From positions 1 to 64,000 of the forward strand of contig CAISGR010000050.1 in NCBI GenBank assembly GCA_903884945.1: DNA of 64,000 nt. The letters are read 5' to 3'. Below are positions 9,299-17,729 of this stretch, piece after piece. The stretch comes from an uncultured bacterium. GTDB lineage: Bacteria; Pseudomonadota; Alphaproteobacteria; Sphingomonadales; Sphingomonadaceae. The position numbers were made by a program, and so were the translations under genes. Below the pieces are notes generated by a model that searched no databases, was not told the origin of the DNA, and saw only the letters and a program-made list of their open reading frames with translations. Position 1 is the first letter of the stretch. Every line of letters starts with the position of its first letter.

Positions 9299-10474
9299 AT
9301 GCCCGCCGTCATTCCCTGCGACATCGCGATCGTCGGCGCCGGGCTTGCCGGCGGCCTGCTCGCGCTGGCGCTCCGGAAGAAGCGGCCGGACCTCGACATC
9401 CGGCTGATCGAGTCATCGGGCCGGATCGGCGGGAATCACCTCTGGTCCTTCTTCGCGAGCGACGTCGCGGATGCCGACCGGTGGATCGTCGCCCCGCTGA
9501 TCAGCTATGGCTGGAAGGGCTATGACATCGCCTTTCCGGCGCACCGGCGAACGCTGGGCGCTGCCTATTATTCGATCGAATCGGAGCGGCTCGACGCCGT
9601 GGTGCGCGCCGCCCTGCCCGAAGGCGCGGTGATGACGCAGCGCAAGGTGCTCGGCGCGAGCCCGACCGCGGTGGTGCTGGCGGATGGCGACCGGGTGCAG
9701 GCCGGGGGGGTGATCGATGCGCGCGGCCCCGGCGACCTGGGGCTGCTCGAGCTCGGCTGGCAGAAGTTCCTCGGCCGCGAGCTGCGGCTGGACGAACCGC
9801 ACGACCTGGCGCGTCCGCTGGTGATGGACGCGACCGTGGAGCAGCTGGACGGCTATCGCTTCGTCTATTGCCTGCCCTTCGCCGCGACGCGGCTGTTCGT
9901 CGAGGACACCTATTACAGCGACACGCCGGCGCTCGATCGCGACCTGCTGGCCGGGCGGATCGACGCCTATGTCGGCGAGCATGGCTGGCGCGTCGATCAT
10001 GTGGTGCGCGAGGAGACGGGCGTGCTGCCCGTCGCGATGGGCGGCGATTTCGAGGAATATTGGCGTTCGGGCGGCAACAAGGTCGCCAAGGCCGGGATGC
10101 GCGCCGGGCTGTTCCACCCGACCACGGGCTATTCGCTGCCCGATGCGGTGCGGACCGCAGCGCTCGTCGCGCAGGCCAGCGATCTTTCCGGCGCGGCGCT
10201 GCACGATCTGACGCATGGCCTGGCACGCTCGACATGGCGCAGGCGCGGTTTCTATCGCATGCTCGACAAGATGCTGTTCAAGGCGGCCGAGCCGGCCGAG
10301 CGCTATCGCATCCTCGAGCGCTTCTATCGGCTCGATCCCCGGCTTATAGGCCGATTCTATGCAGGACATTCGACCATGACCGACAAGGCGCGCGTCCTGA
10401 TGGGCAAGCCTCCCGTTCCGATCGGGCGGGCACTCGACGCGATTCGCCCAAGCCTGCACCGGCGCCCCGCATGA
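9299..10474 (+). CDS. crtY: Lycopene beta-cyclase CrtY
   Basis: This 391-residue flavoprotein cyclises the ends of lycopene to beta-carotene. It has an N-terminal dinucleotide fold (CDIAIVGAGLAGGLLALALR, about residues 7-26), the RIGGNHLWSFF segment typical of bacterial CrtY, PTTGYSLPDAV, and FYRLDPRLIGRFYAG near the end. It is the first gene of the crt operon; its TGA overlaps the crtI ATG (ATGA). The 173 nt upstream contain no promoter I can call with confidence. Confidence 0.95.
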   Translation: MPAVIPCDIAIVGAGLAGGLLALALRKKRPDLDIRLIESSGRIGGNHLWSFFASDVADADRWIVAPLISYGWKGYDIAFPAHRRTLGAAYYSIESERLDAVVRAALPEGAVMTQRKVLGASPTAVVLADGDRVQAGGVIDARGPGDLGLLELGWQKFLGRELRLDEPHDLARPLVMDATVEQLDGYRFVYCLPFAATRLFVEDTYYSDTPALDRDLLAGRIDAYVGEHGWRVDHVVREETGVLPVAMGGDFEEYWRSGGNKVAKAGMRAGLFHPTTGYSLPDAVRTAALVAQASDLSGAALHDLTHGLARSTWRRRGFYRMLDKMLFKAAEPAERYRILERFYRLDPRLIGRFYAGHSTMTDKARVLMGKPPVPIGRALDAIRPSLHRRPA

Positions 10475-11952
10475 GCCGCAGCGCGATCATCATCGGCGCC
10501 GGGTTCGGCGGGCTCGCCCTCGGCATCAGGCTGCAGTCGGCCGGCGTCGACACGACCATCGTGGAAGCGCGGGACAAGCCGGGCGGGCGGGCCTATGTGT
10601 GGGAGAAGGACGGCTTCACCTTCGATGCCGGACCGACCGTGATCACCGATCCGCCCTGCCTGCAGGAGCTCTGGGCGCTGACCGGGCGCGACATGGCCGA
10701 GGACGTGACGCTGAAGCCGGTGCTGCCCTTCTACCGGCTCACCTGGCCGGACGGGACCAGCTTCGACTATACCAATGACGATTCGGTGCTGATGGCGGAG
10801 ATCGCCCGGCTCAACCCCGAGGACGTCGCAGGCTATCGCAAGTTCCTCGACTATGCCGCCGGGGTGTTCCACGAGGGCTATGAGAAGCTCGGCCATGTCG
10901 CGTTCCTCGACTTCGCCTCGATGATCAAAGCGGCGCCGGCGCTGGCGAAATACCAGGCGTGGCGCTCGGTCTATTCGATCGTGTCGAGCTTCGTGAAGGA
11001 CGAGCATCTGCGCCAGGCGCTGTCGTTCCACACGCTGCTCGTCGGCGGTAACCCGATGACGACCAGCGCGATCTATGCGCTGATCCACAAGCTCGAGCGC
11101 GATGGCGGGGTGTGGTTCGCGATGGGCGGCACCAACCAGCTGATCGCCGGCATGGTCCGGCATTTCGAGCGGCTCGGCGGCGTGCTGCGGCTGAACGACC
11201 CGGTGACGAGCATCGAGACGCTGGGCGAAAAGGCGACCGGGGTGATCACCGCCTCGGGCTGGGAGGCCAGCGCCGACATGGTCGCGTGCAACGGCGATGT
11301 GATGCATATCTATCGCGACCTGCTGAAGGCCTCGCGCAGCGCGCAGCGCGCCAGGGCGAAGCTCGAGCGCAAGCGCTACTCGCCCTCGCTGTTCGTCGTG
11401 CATTTCGGAATCAAGGGCACCTGGCCGGGCATCCCCCACCACATGATCCTGTTCGGGCCGCGCTACAAAGGCCTGCTGACCGACCTCTACGATACCGGCG
11501 TGCTGCCCGAGGATTTCTCGATCTATCTCCACCACCCGACCGTGACCGATCCGTCGCTGGCGCCGGAGGGGCATTCGACCTTCTACGCGCTCGCCCCCGT
11601 GCCGCACCTCGGCAAATTCCCGGTCGACTGGGCGGAAATCGGGCCGATCCTGGAGAAACGCATCCTCGACGAGGTCGGGCGGCGGCTGATCCCCGATATC
11701 CATGAGCGGATCGTGACCAAGTTCCATTATGCGCCGAGCGACTTCGCGCACGACCTGAACGCGCATCTCGGCAGCGCCTTCAGCCTGGAGCCGATCCTGA
11801 CGCAGAGTGCCTGGTTCCGCGTGCACAATCGCGACGACGAGATTTCGAACCTGTATTTCGTGGGTGCGGGCACGCATCCTGGCGCCGGGATCCCGGGCGT
11901 CGTCGGCAGCGCCAAGGCAACCGCCGCGCTGATGCTGGAAGGACCGCGTTGA
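10471..11952 (+). CDS. crtI: Phytoene desaturase CrtI
   Basis: This 493-residue CrtI-type phytoene desaturase converts phytoene to lycopene at the membrane with FAD. The N-terminus carries the FAD-binding motif IIIGAGFGGLALGIRLQ followed by KPGGRAYVWEKDGFTFDAGP. The C-terminus has the CrtI signature region NLYFVGAGTHPGAGIPGVVG. It is translationally coupled at both ends: ATGA with crtY upstream and TTGA with the LOG gene downstream. Confidence 0.96.
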   Translation: MSRSAIIIGAGFGGLALGIRLQSAGVDTTIVEARDKPGGRAYVWEKDGFTFDAGPTVITDPPCLQELWALTGRDMAEDVTLKPVLPFYRLTWPDGTSFDYTNDDSVLMAEIARLNPEDVAGYRKFLDYAAGVFHEGYEKLGHVAFLDFASMIKAAPALAKYQAWRSVYSIVSSFVKDEHLRQALSFHTLLVGGNPMTTSAIYALIHKLERDGGVWFAMGGTNQLIAGMVRHFERLGGVLRLNDPVTSIETLGEKATGVITASGWEASADMVACNGDVMHIYRDLLKASRSAQRARAKLERKRYSPSLFVVHFGIKGTWPGIPHHMILFGPRYKGLLTDLYDTGVLPEDFSIYLHHPTVTDPSLAPEGHSTFYALAPVPHLGKFPVDWAEIGPILEKRILDEVGRRLIPDIHERIVTKFHYAPSDFAHDLNAHLGSAFSLEPILTQSAWFRVHNRDDEISNLYFVGAGTHPGAGIPGVVGSAKATAALMLEGPR

Positions 11953-12530
11953 AACGTCTTGCCGTCTATTGTGGCTCCGCCACGCCATCCGATCCCATCT
12001 ATATGGAGACAGCGCGCGCCGTGGGGCGGACGCTGGCCGAGCGCGGGATCGGCGTCGTCTATGGCGGCGGCCGGCTCGGGCTGATGGGTGCGGTAGCCGA
12101 CGGCGCGCTGGAGGCCGGCGGCGAGGTGATCGGGATCATCCCGACCGCGCTGGTCGATGCCGAGGTGGCGCATCGCGGGCTGACCGAGCTGCAGGTGGTC
12201 GAGACGATGCACCAGCGCAAACAGGCCTTTACCGACCTGTCCGACGGCTTCGTCAACCTGCCCGGCGGCACCGGCACGATGGACGAACTGTGGGAAGCCC
12301 TGAGCTGGGCGCAGATCGGCTATCACGCCAAGCCGGTCGGCCTCCTCAACACCGCCGGCTATTATAACGACCTGATCGCCTTCTACGCGAAGATGGGCGA
12401 GGTCGGCTTCCTGCGGCCGCAGCACCAGGGAATCCTGATCGTGGACAGCGGCCTGGAGGGGCTGCTCGCCAAGATGGCGGCGCACACGCCGATCGAGACG
12501 ATCACCAAGATGAGCAAATCGGACCTGTGA
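11949..12530 (+). CDS. LOG family protein (cytokinin riboside 5'-monophosphate phosphoribohydrolase-like)
   Basis: This 193-residue Rossmann-fold protein (TIGR00730/LOG family) has the hallmark PGGTGTMDE (residues 105-113) and the preceding MHQRKQ with the catalytic-type Arg. VYGGGRLGLMGAVADGALEAG is the N-terminal nucleotide-binding loop. LOG enzymes release free cytokinin base from its nucleotide; bacterial members also act as general nucleoside monophosphate hydrolases. The TTG start at 11949 overlaps the crtI stop, and its own stop overlaps the crtB GTG, so it is embedded in the carotenoid operon. Older annotations call this family 'lysine decarboxylase', which is misleading. Confidence 0.92.
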   Translation: MKRLAVYCGSATPSDPIYMETARAVGRTLAERGIGVVYGGGRLGLMGAVADGALEAGGEVIGIIPTALVDAEVAHRGLTELQVVETMHQRKQAFTDLSDGFVNLPGGTGTMDELWEALSWAQIGYHAKPVGLLNTAGYYNDLIAFYAKMGEVGFLRPQHQGILIVDSGLEGLLAKMAAHTPIETITKMSKSDL

Positions 12531-13474
12531 GCGCGGCCCTGCCGAGCCGCGACGCGATCGTCGCGACCGCGCAGGAATCGATCGCGCGCGGCTCCAAGAG
12601 CTTCGCCGCCGCCAGCCGCCTGTTCGACCGCACGACGCGCGAGCGCGCCTGGCTGCTCTATGCCTGGTGCCGGGCGTGCGACGATATCGCCGACGGGCAG
12701 GACCATGGCCATGGGATGACGCGGGTCGAGGACGCGCCCGCGCGGCTCGCCCGGATTTCGGCCATGACCGAGGCGGCGCTGGCGGGCGACTGGATCGGCG
12801 ACCCGGCGTTCGACGCGCTGCGAATCGTGGCGGCGGAGACGCGGATGCCGCCGCGATTCCCGCGCGACCTGATCGCCGGCTTCGCGCTCGACGCCGCTGA
12901 CTGGCGGCCACGCAGCGAGGACGATCTCTATCGCTATTGCTATCACGTCGCCGGCGCGGTCGGCTGCATGATGGCGGTGGCGATGGGGGTTTCGCCCGAC
13001 GACGCGGCGACGCTCGACCGCGCCTGCGACCTAGGCATGGCCTTCCAGCTCGCCAATATCGCGCGCGACATCGAGGAGGATGGCCGGGTCGGGCGCTGCT
13101 ACCTTCCGGTCGAGTGGCTGGTCGAGATGGATATCCCGCCGGGAGAGCATATGAAGCCACCCTTCCGGCCGCGCCTCGCAGTGCTGGCCGGGCGGCTCGC
13201 GACGCGCGCGGCAGCATTCGAGGCTAGCGCGCGGCGCGGCACCCCGGCGCTGCCGCTGCGATCGGCCTGGGCGGTACTCGCCGCCGCGGGGATCTATGGC
13301 GCGATCGGCCGCGAAGTCGCCGCACGCGGCGAGCACGCCTGGGACACGCGGGTTTCGACCTCCGGCGCAGCGAAGATCGCCATGATCGCCCAGGCGTTCC
13401 GGGAGGCGCTCCGACGCCGGACGCTCTATCCGCCGGCGCCGCGCGATCCGGCCTTATGGACAAGGCCGCGCTAA
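12527..13474 (+). CDS. crtB: Phytoene synthase CrtB
   Basis: This 315-residue squalene/phytoene synthase family protein condenses two geranylgeranyl diphosphates to phytoene. The two Asp-rich regions are visible: YAWCRACDDIADGQD (near residue 50) and QLANIARDIEEDGRVGRCYLP (near residue 180). The GTG start at 12527 sits in a GTGA overlap with the LOG gene. It is the last gene of crtY-crtI-LOG-crtB; a short GCTACC/GGTAGC stem at 13495-13513 follows, without a T-run. Confidence 0.95.
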   Translation: MSAALPSRDAIVATAQESIARGSKSFAAASRLFDRTTRERAWLLYAWCRACDDIADGQDHGHGMTRVEDAPARLARISAMTEAALAGDWIGDPAFDALRIVAAETRMPPRFPRDLIAGFALDAADWRPRSEDDLYRYCYHVAGAVGCMMAVAMGVSPDDAATLDRACDLGMAFQLANIARDIEEDGRVGRCYLPVEWLVEMDIPPGEHMKPPFRPRLAVLAGRLATRAAAFEASARRGTPALPLRSAWAVLAAAGIYGAIGREVAARGEHAWDTRVSTSGAAKIAMIAQAFREALRRRTLYPPAPRDPALWTRPR

Positions 13475-13527
13475 CCTTTTCCGGTCACCAACACGCTACC
13501 AGGCCAGGGTAGCAATAAGGGGTGACC

Positions 13528-13728
13528 ATGCTCTCGCATCGATTTTCCCGCGCGCTGGCGCAGGGGCGGGCCAAGCCGGCGATCGCGCCGAGCCGCGCGT
13601 CGCTGCTCGCGACCCTGCTGCGCAAGCGCGCAACCGCCCATAATATGGGCGCGAACGACCTGGAAGCCTTGCTGCGCGACCAGATCCGCTGGTCACTGCC
13701 GATCATCCGCGACGTTTCAGCCGAGTAG
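13528..13728 (+). CDS. Small hypothetical protein downstream of crtB
   Basis: This is a predicted 66-residue basic, Ala/Leu-rich protein beginning MLSHRFSRALAQG with a good Shine-Dalgarno (AAGGGG) 8-9 nt before the ATG. A GTG six bases earlier is an alternative start. It has no signal peptide, membrane segment or recognised motif. The last 12 nt overlap the convergent membrane-protein gene. I do not recognise the family; ribosome-binding site and codon use support it being real. Confidence 0.6.
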   Translation: MLSHRFSRALAQGRAKPAIAPSRASLLATLLRKRATAHNMGANDLEALLRDQIRWSLPIIRDVSAE

Positions 13729-14130
13729 CGGCTCCCCCGGATAGGGCTTGTGGTGCAGCCGCACTGCGAACCACCCGCCGAGCAGCGGCAGGAGCAAGGC
13801 GCATGCCTGCATCCAGAGCGGATGCGGCAGGTTGAGGATCGCGAGCAGCGCCTGCGCGACCACCACCGCAGCGACGATCCACCCGGCCCAGCGCCAGTCG
13901 CAGATCCGCAACGCCAGCCAGGCCCCGCCAAAGGCGCCGCAGAACCATGCGGCGACGGCAATCAGCTTGGCCGGGACCGGCATGCCGCCGATCACGGCCG
14001 CCAGCGTTTCCGGATCGGCGGCGTCGATATCGAGCGAGACGGGATAAAGGGCGCCGTTGAGCCAGCCGATCGCGGCCGAGATGGCGATGGCCGAGAAGGC
14101 GCCGATGAGAATCCCGAGAATCTTGCGCAC
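13717..14130 (-). CDS. Small integral membrane protein, function unknown
   Basis: Starting at GTG 14130 (preceded by GGCGGGGG), this is a 137-residue protein with about four hydrophobic helices: KILGILIGAFSAIAISAAIG, LIAVAAWFCGAFGGAWLAL, GWIVAAVVVAQALLAIL and LLPLLGGWFAV. The pattern of a short periplasmic loop after helix 1 and a Gly-rich second helix is common in sphingomonad membrane proteins of unknown role. No enzymatic motif is visible. It overlaps the end of the small gene on the other strand. Confidence 0.7.
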   Translation of the reverse strand: MRKILGILIGAFSAIAISAAIGWLNGALYPVSLDIDAADPETLAAVIGGMPVPAKLIAVAAWFCGAFGGAWLALRICDWRWAGWIVAAVVVAQALLAILNLPHPLWMQACALLLPLLGGWFAVRLHHKPYPGEPLLG

Positions 14131-14192
14131 TATGCCCCCGCCATTTCCTGCGAGCGCGACCTTACGCGGCGCAGCGAAAATCGCCAGCGGCT

Positions 14193-14423
14193 TCAGCTGC
14201 GCCGGTGCGCCGTATCGAACTGCACCAGCTGTGGCCGGTTCGACCGGCAGGCCGCGCTGATCACGGGATAATCGATATCGGTGTTGCGCTGGAGCGCGGC
14301 CGGCATCGCCGCCTGGCATTGCTGGATCGTTGCATAGCGGACCGGCTCGACCCGCGCCTCGGCGCAATTCGCGCTGCCGTCCCCACAACCCATGATCGCC
14401 ATGACGAAAAAGAGCGGTTCCAT
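14193..14423 (-). CDS. Small cysteine-containing exported protein, function unknown
   Basis: This 76-residue protein begins MEPLFFVMAIMGCGDG, a short hydrophobic N-terminus, followed by a compact domain with four cysteines in total (MGCGDG, SANCAEA, IQQCQAAM, SAACRSN), suggesting one or two disulfides. The motif MRNTDxDYPVI-like (QRNTDIDYPVISAAC) looks like a conserved core I associate with small sphingomonad proteins of unknown function. It lies between the membrane protein and the divergent Atm1-like exporter. Confidence 0.7.
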   Translation of the reverse strand: MEPLFFVMAIMGCGDGSANCAEARVEPVRYATIQQCQAAMPAALQRNTDIDYPVISAACRSNRPQLVQFDTAHRRS

Positions 14424-14518
14424 GTTTCGCCTCCAGTCAAGCCATCAATCGACGAAGCGAGACTCTTGTTCCGTGAAATGCTTCCGGTTGTGCCTCCGCA
14501 TGCCTACATGGGGAGGCA

Positions 14519-16345
14519 ATGCCTCCCACGACTGAAACAGGCCGCCTCGAGCGCCCGCTGATCCCGACGCTCCGGCGTTTCCTGCCCTATCTGTGGCCGG
14601 CCGACGCCCCGCTGCTGCGGCTGCGGATCGTGCTCGCCATGTCGCTGGTGGTCGGATCGAAGGTGCTGCAGGTTTACGGCGTCGCCTATTCGATGCGCTA
14701 TGCCGTCGACCGGATGGCGCGCGGCGACCGCAGCGGCGTGTGGATCGTTGTCGCGCTGGTGCTCGGCTACGCCGCATCGCGCTTCGGCACGACGCTGTTC
14801 GACAATCTGCGCAATACCGTGTTCGAGCGGGTGGGGCAGGAAGCCACCCGCCGGCTGGCGGCCAGCGTGTTCCGGCACCTCCACCGGCTGTCGCTGCGAT
14901 TCCACCTCGAACGGCGGACCGGCGCCGTGACCAAGGTGGTGGAGCGCGGCACCAAGAGCATCGATACGATGCTGTATTTCATGCTGTTCAACATCGCGCC
15001 GACCGTGCTCGAGCTGGTGCTGGTGCTGAACATCTTCTGGAGCAATTTCGGCTTCTGGCTCGTCGCCTCCACGATCGTGATGGTCGCCATCTATATCTAT
15101 TTCACGCGGATGGTGACTGACTGGCGGGCGGCGCTGCGCTCGCAGATGAACGACCTCGATACCGGGGCGGTCTCGCATGCCGTCGATTCGCTGCTCAATT
15201 TCGAGACGGTGAAATATTTCAACGCCGAGGAGCGCGAGGCGCGGCGCTACGACAAGGCGATGCAGGCCTATGCCAATGCCGCAGTACGCAGCGAGAATTC
15301 GCTGGCCTGGCTCAATATCGGCCAGGCCTTCGTCACCAATGCGATGATGGGCATCGGCATGGGAGTGATCGCCTGGGGCTGGGGCAAGGGGCAGTTCTCC
15401 GCGGGCGACGTCGTGTTCGTCTCGACCCTGCTCTCGCAGCTGTTCCGGCCGCTCGACCTGCTCGGCATGGTCTATCGCACGATTCGCCAGGGCGTGATCG
15501 ACATGGGCGCGATGTTCGACCTGATCGACACGCCGTCCGAGGTGGTCGATGTGGCGGGTGCGCAGCCGCTGATCGTCGGCGCGGGGCATGTGCGCTTCGA
15601 GGATGTCCGCTTCGGCTATGATGCGGGCCAGCCGATCCTGAAGGGGATCGACCTCGACATTCCCGCCGGGCACACGCTGGCCGTGGTCGGCCCGTCGGGT
15701 GCGGGCAAATCGACGCTCGCGCGGCTGATGTACCGCTTCTACGACCTGACCGGGGGCCGGATCACGATCGACGGGCAGGATATTGCGCGGGTGACGCAGG
15801 ATTCGCTGCGTGCCGCGGTCGGCATCGTGCCGCAGGATACGGTGCTGTTCAACGACACGATCGGCTATAATATCGCCTATGGCCGCGAAGGCGCGAGCCA
15901 GGAGGAGATCGAGCGCGCGGCGCGCGGCGCCGCCATCGCCGAGTTCATCGAGCGCCAGCCGCTCGGCTATGAGACCAGGGTCGGCGAGCGCGGGCTGAAG
16001 CTGTCCGGCGGCGAAAAGCAGCGCGTGGCGATCGCGCGCACGCTGCTCAAGAATCCGCCGATCCTGATCCTGGACGAGGCGACCAGCGCGCTCGACAGCC
16101 GCACCGAGGCCGAGATCCAGGCGACGCTGGACGATATCGGCCGCGGACGCACCACCATCGTGATCGCGCACCGGCTCTCGACCGTCGTCTCGGCGGACGA
16201 GATCGTCGTGCTCGAATCGGGCCGGGTCGTCGAGCGCGGCAGCCACGCGTCGCTGCTCCGCCGGAACGGACTCTATGCGGAGATGTGGAACCGCCAGGCG
16301 CAGGAGCGCGAGGCCGAACCGGCCGGGGTGATGGCGGCGGAGTGA
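14519..16345 (+). CDS. Atm1-type ABC exporter (half transporter, heavy metal/glutathione conjugates)
   Basis: This 608-residue ABC half transporter has an N-terminal six-helix domain (about 30-330) with the Atm1/HMT1 family stretch FHLERRTGAVTKVVERGTKS and a C-terminal ATPase. The ATPase shows Walker A GPSGAGKST, signature LSGGEKQRVAIARTLL, Walker B ILILDEATSALD and switch His IAHRLSTV. The closest characterised type is NaAtm1 from Novosphingobium, which exports oxidised glutathione and metal-glutathione complexes. The ATG at 14519 has a strong GGGGAGG. It meets the convergent GNAT gene with no gap. Confidence 0.93.
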   Translation: MPPTTETGRLERPLIPTLRRFLPYLWPADAPLLRLRIVLAMSLVVGSKVLQVYGVAYSMRYAVDRMARGDRSGVWIVVALVLGYAASRFGTTLFDNLRNTVFERVGQEATRRLAASVFRHLHRLSLRFHLERRTGAVTKVVERGTKSIDTMLYFMLFNIAPTVLELVLVLNIFWSNFGFWLVASTIVMVAIYIYFTRMVTDWRAALRSQMNDLDTGAVSHAVDSLLNFETVKYFNAEEREARRYDKAMQAYANAAVRSENSLAWLNIGQAFVTNAMMGIGMGVIAWGWGKGQFSAGDVVFVSTLLSQLFRPLDLLGMVYRTIRQGVIDMGAMFDLIDTPSEVVDVAGAQPLIVGAGHVRFEDVRFGYDAGQPILKGIDLDIPAGHTLAVVGPSGAGKSTLARLMYRFYDLTGGRITIDGQDIARVTQDSLRAAVGIVPQDTVLFNDTIGYNIAYGREGASQEEIERAARGAAIAEFIERQPLGYETRVGERGLKLSGGEKQRVAIARTLLKNPPILILDEATSALDSRTEAEIQATLDDIGRGRTTIVIAHRLSTVVSADEIVVLESGRVVERGSHASLLRRNGLYAEMWNRQAQEREAEPAGVMAAE

Positions 16346-16630
16346 TCAGGCCCGGTCGGCCAGCAGATCCTGCCATTCCGGATGGCGCTCGATATAGCCG
16401 CGGACGAAGCTGCAGACCGGGATCACCTTCAGGCCGCGCGCGCGGACCTGGCCGAGCGCGCCCGAGACCAGCCGGCTGCCGACTCCCTTCCCCTCCAGCG
16501 CAGGCGGGACGATGGTGTGGGTGAAGGTAATGACCGGGCCGTCCAGCGTATATTCGCTGAAGGCGAGGTGGCGATCGACCACCAGCTCGAAGCGGTGGCG
16601 GGCGGGATTGTCATGGACGTCTTCGCTCAT
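16346..16630 (-). CDS. Small GNAT family N-acetyltransferase (YjdJ-like)
   Basis: This 94-residue minimal GNAT fold matches the PF14542 (Acetyltransf_CG) type. After an N-terminal beta region (HRFELVVDRHLAFSEYTLDG) comes the acetyl-CoA loop in EGKGVGSRLVSGALGQVRAR, then VIPVCSFVRGYIERHPEWQDLL, whose CSFVxxYIxxHPEW end is characteristic. Substrate unknown; family members are short stand-alone proteins with no established role. Confidence 0.88.
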   Translation of the reverse strand: MSEDVHDNPARHRFELVVDRHLAFSEYTLDGPVITFTHTIVPPALEGKGVGSRLVSGALGQVRARGLKVIPVCSFVRGYIERHPEWQDLLADRA

Positions 16631-16670
16631 GACCCCGGACTAGCAGGAACATCGCGCCCGGGACCAGCCG

Positions 16671-17570
16671 TCAGGCGCAGGTCAGCCTGATCTGCCGGGC
16701 GGGCTTGTCGAATATGATCGACGAGCAGCGATCGAGCTGGTCGAGCCCCAGGTTCAGCCGGTCCCGACCGGTCTTGCGCTTCTTGCCGACGGTCACCACG
16801 ACCTCGTCGGGATCGTCATGCTCGTCGGCGATGGCCGAGGCATCGCCGAAATCGGCGACGCGGACGAACAGCCGGTCGACCGCCAGCGGCCCGACCATCA
16901 GCGGCCGGGCAAGGCGGAGCCGACGGACCGGCCGCTCCACCCCGAAGGCGATCTCGGCGCTTTCCGGCGCTCCTTCCGTCCGGCCGCCGAGCGCCGTCGC
17001 GATCGCGATGCCGGCCCCCGCCGTGGCCAGGCTCCGCTGGTGGCGGAGATCGAAGCGCACCTTGAGCGGCTGCCCGCCAACATCGACCTGGGCGAGCAGG
17101 CCGCCCCAGCCGCCCAGCAGCCCGCCCGACTCAACCATCGGCAGCGAGACGGTCCGCTCGCCGGCGCGCGCGGGCCGCAGGACGAAGCGGACGACATCCT
17201 CGACCAGGAACCCCGGGCCGACCACGCCATCCGCGCCGGCCGCATAGGCCTTGACCGACCAGGCGACGCGCCGCTTGCGCGCGCCGCCGCCGGTATCGAT
17301 GCGCGTCACGGCGCTGCTGCCGTCGATCGTCACCGGCCCGATCAGATACCGCATGGCGAACATGCCCGGGCGCAGGCCCGCGCGCGCGGCGAAATCGGGC
17401 GCGAGCATCGGCATCGACGGCGCCCCCGGATCGATGATGAACCGGCCCGGGACATTGGCGACCGTCGCCGGGGCGAAGCCTTCTCCCGTCACCACGCGTT
17501 CGCGCGGTGCATCCGCCGCGGCGACGAGCAGGGCTGCACCAAGCAGCAAGATACCGGAAATCCTGATCAT
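16671..17570 (-). CDS. Secreted retropepsin-like (aspartyl protease fold) protein, degenerate
   Basis: This 299-residue protein has a Sec signal peptide (MIRISGILLLGAALLVAAADA). Two similar beta-rich halves are present: FIIDPGAPSMPML looks like a protease Asp-Ser/Thr-Gly loop but reads Asp-Pro-Gly, and the second half carries KVRFDLRHQRSLATAGAGIA, where the second Asp loop would be DLR. A C-terminal DQLDRCSSIIFDKPARQIRL resembles the end of retropepsin-like proteins. Catalysis is therefore doubtful. The start at 17570 is divergent from recQ. The family assignment is by pattern only. Confidence 0.6.
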   Translation of the reverse strand: MIRISGILLLGAALLVAAADAPRERVVTGEGFAPATVANVPGRFIIDPGAPSMPMLAPDFAARAGLRPGMFAMRYLIGPVTIDGSSAVTRIDTGGGARKRRVAWSVKAYAAGADGVVGPGFLVEDVVRFVLRPARAGERTVSLPMVESGGLLGGWGGLLAQVDVGGQPLKVRFDLRHQRSLATAGAGIAIATALGGRTEGAPESAEIAFGVERPVRRLRLARPLMVGPLAVDRLFVRVADFGDASAIADEHDDPDEVVVTVGKKRKTGRDRLNLGLDQLDRCSSIIFDKPARQIRLTCA

Positions 17571-17729
17571 GACCTGCCCCGCATTTCGAAGCGGCGAGCG
17601 TGGCGGACGAGCGCGGCGAATTGATGGCGGCTTTGCGACACCCGGCCCCGGCGGCCGGGCGACGGCGAATTCGTGCCCCGCGCCGACGCCCGCATGGCTT
17701 TTTGGTGCAGCGGGGCTATTTGCCCTGCT

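Noticed and set aside
13495..13513. crtB terminator
   Set aside because: Six-base stem with no U-run; could also be part of the leader of the next small gene.
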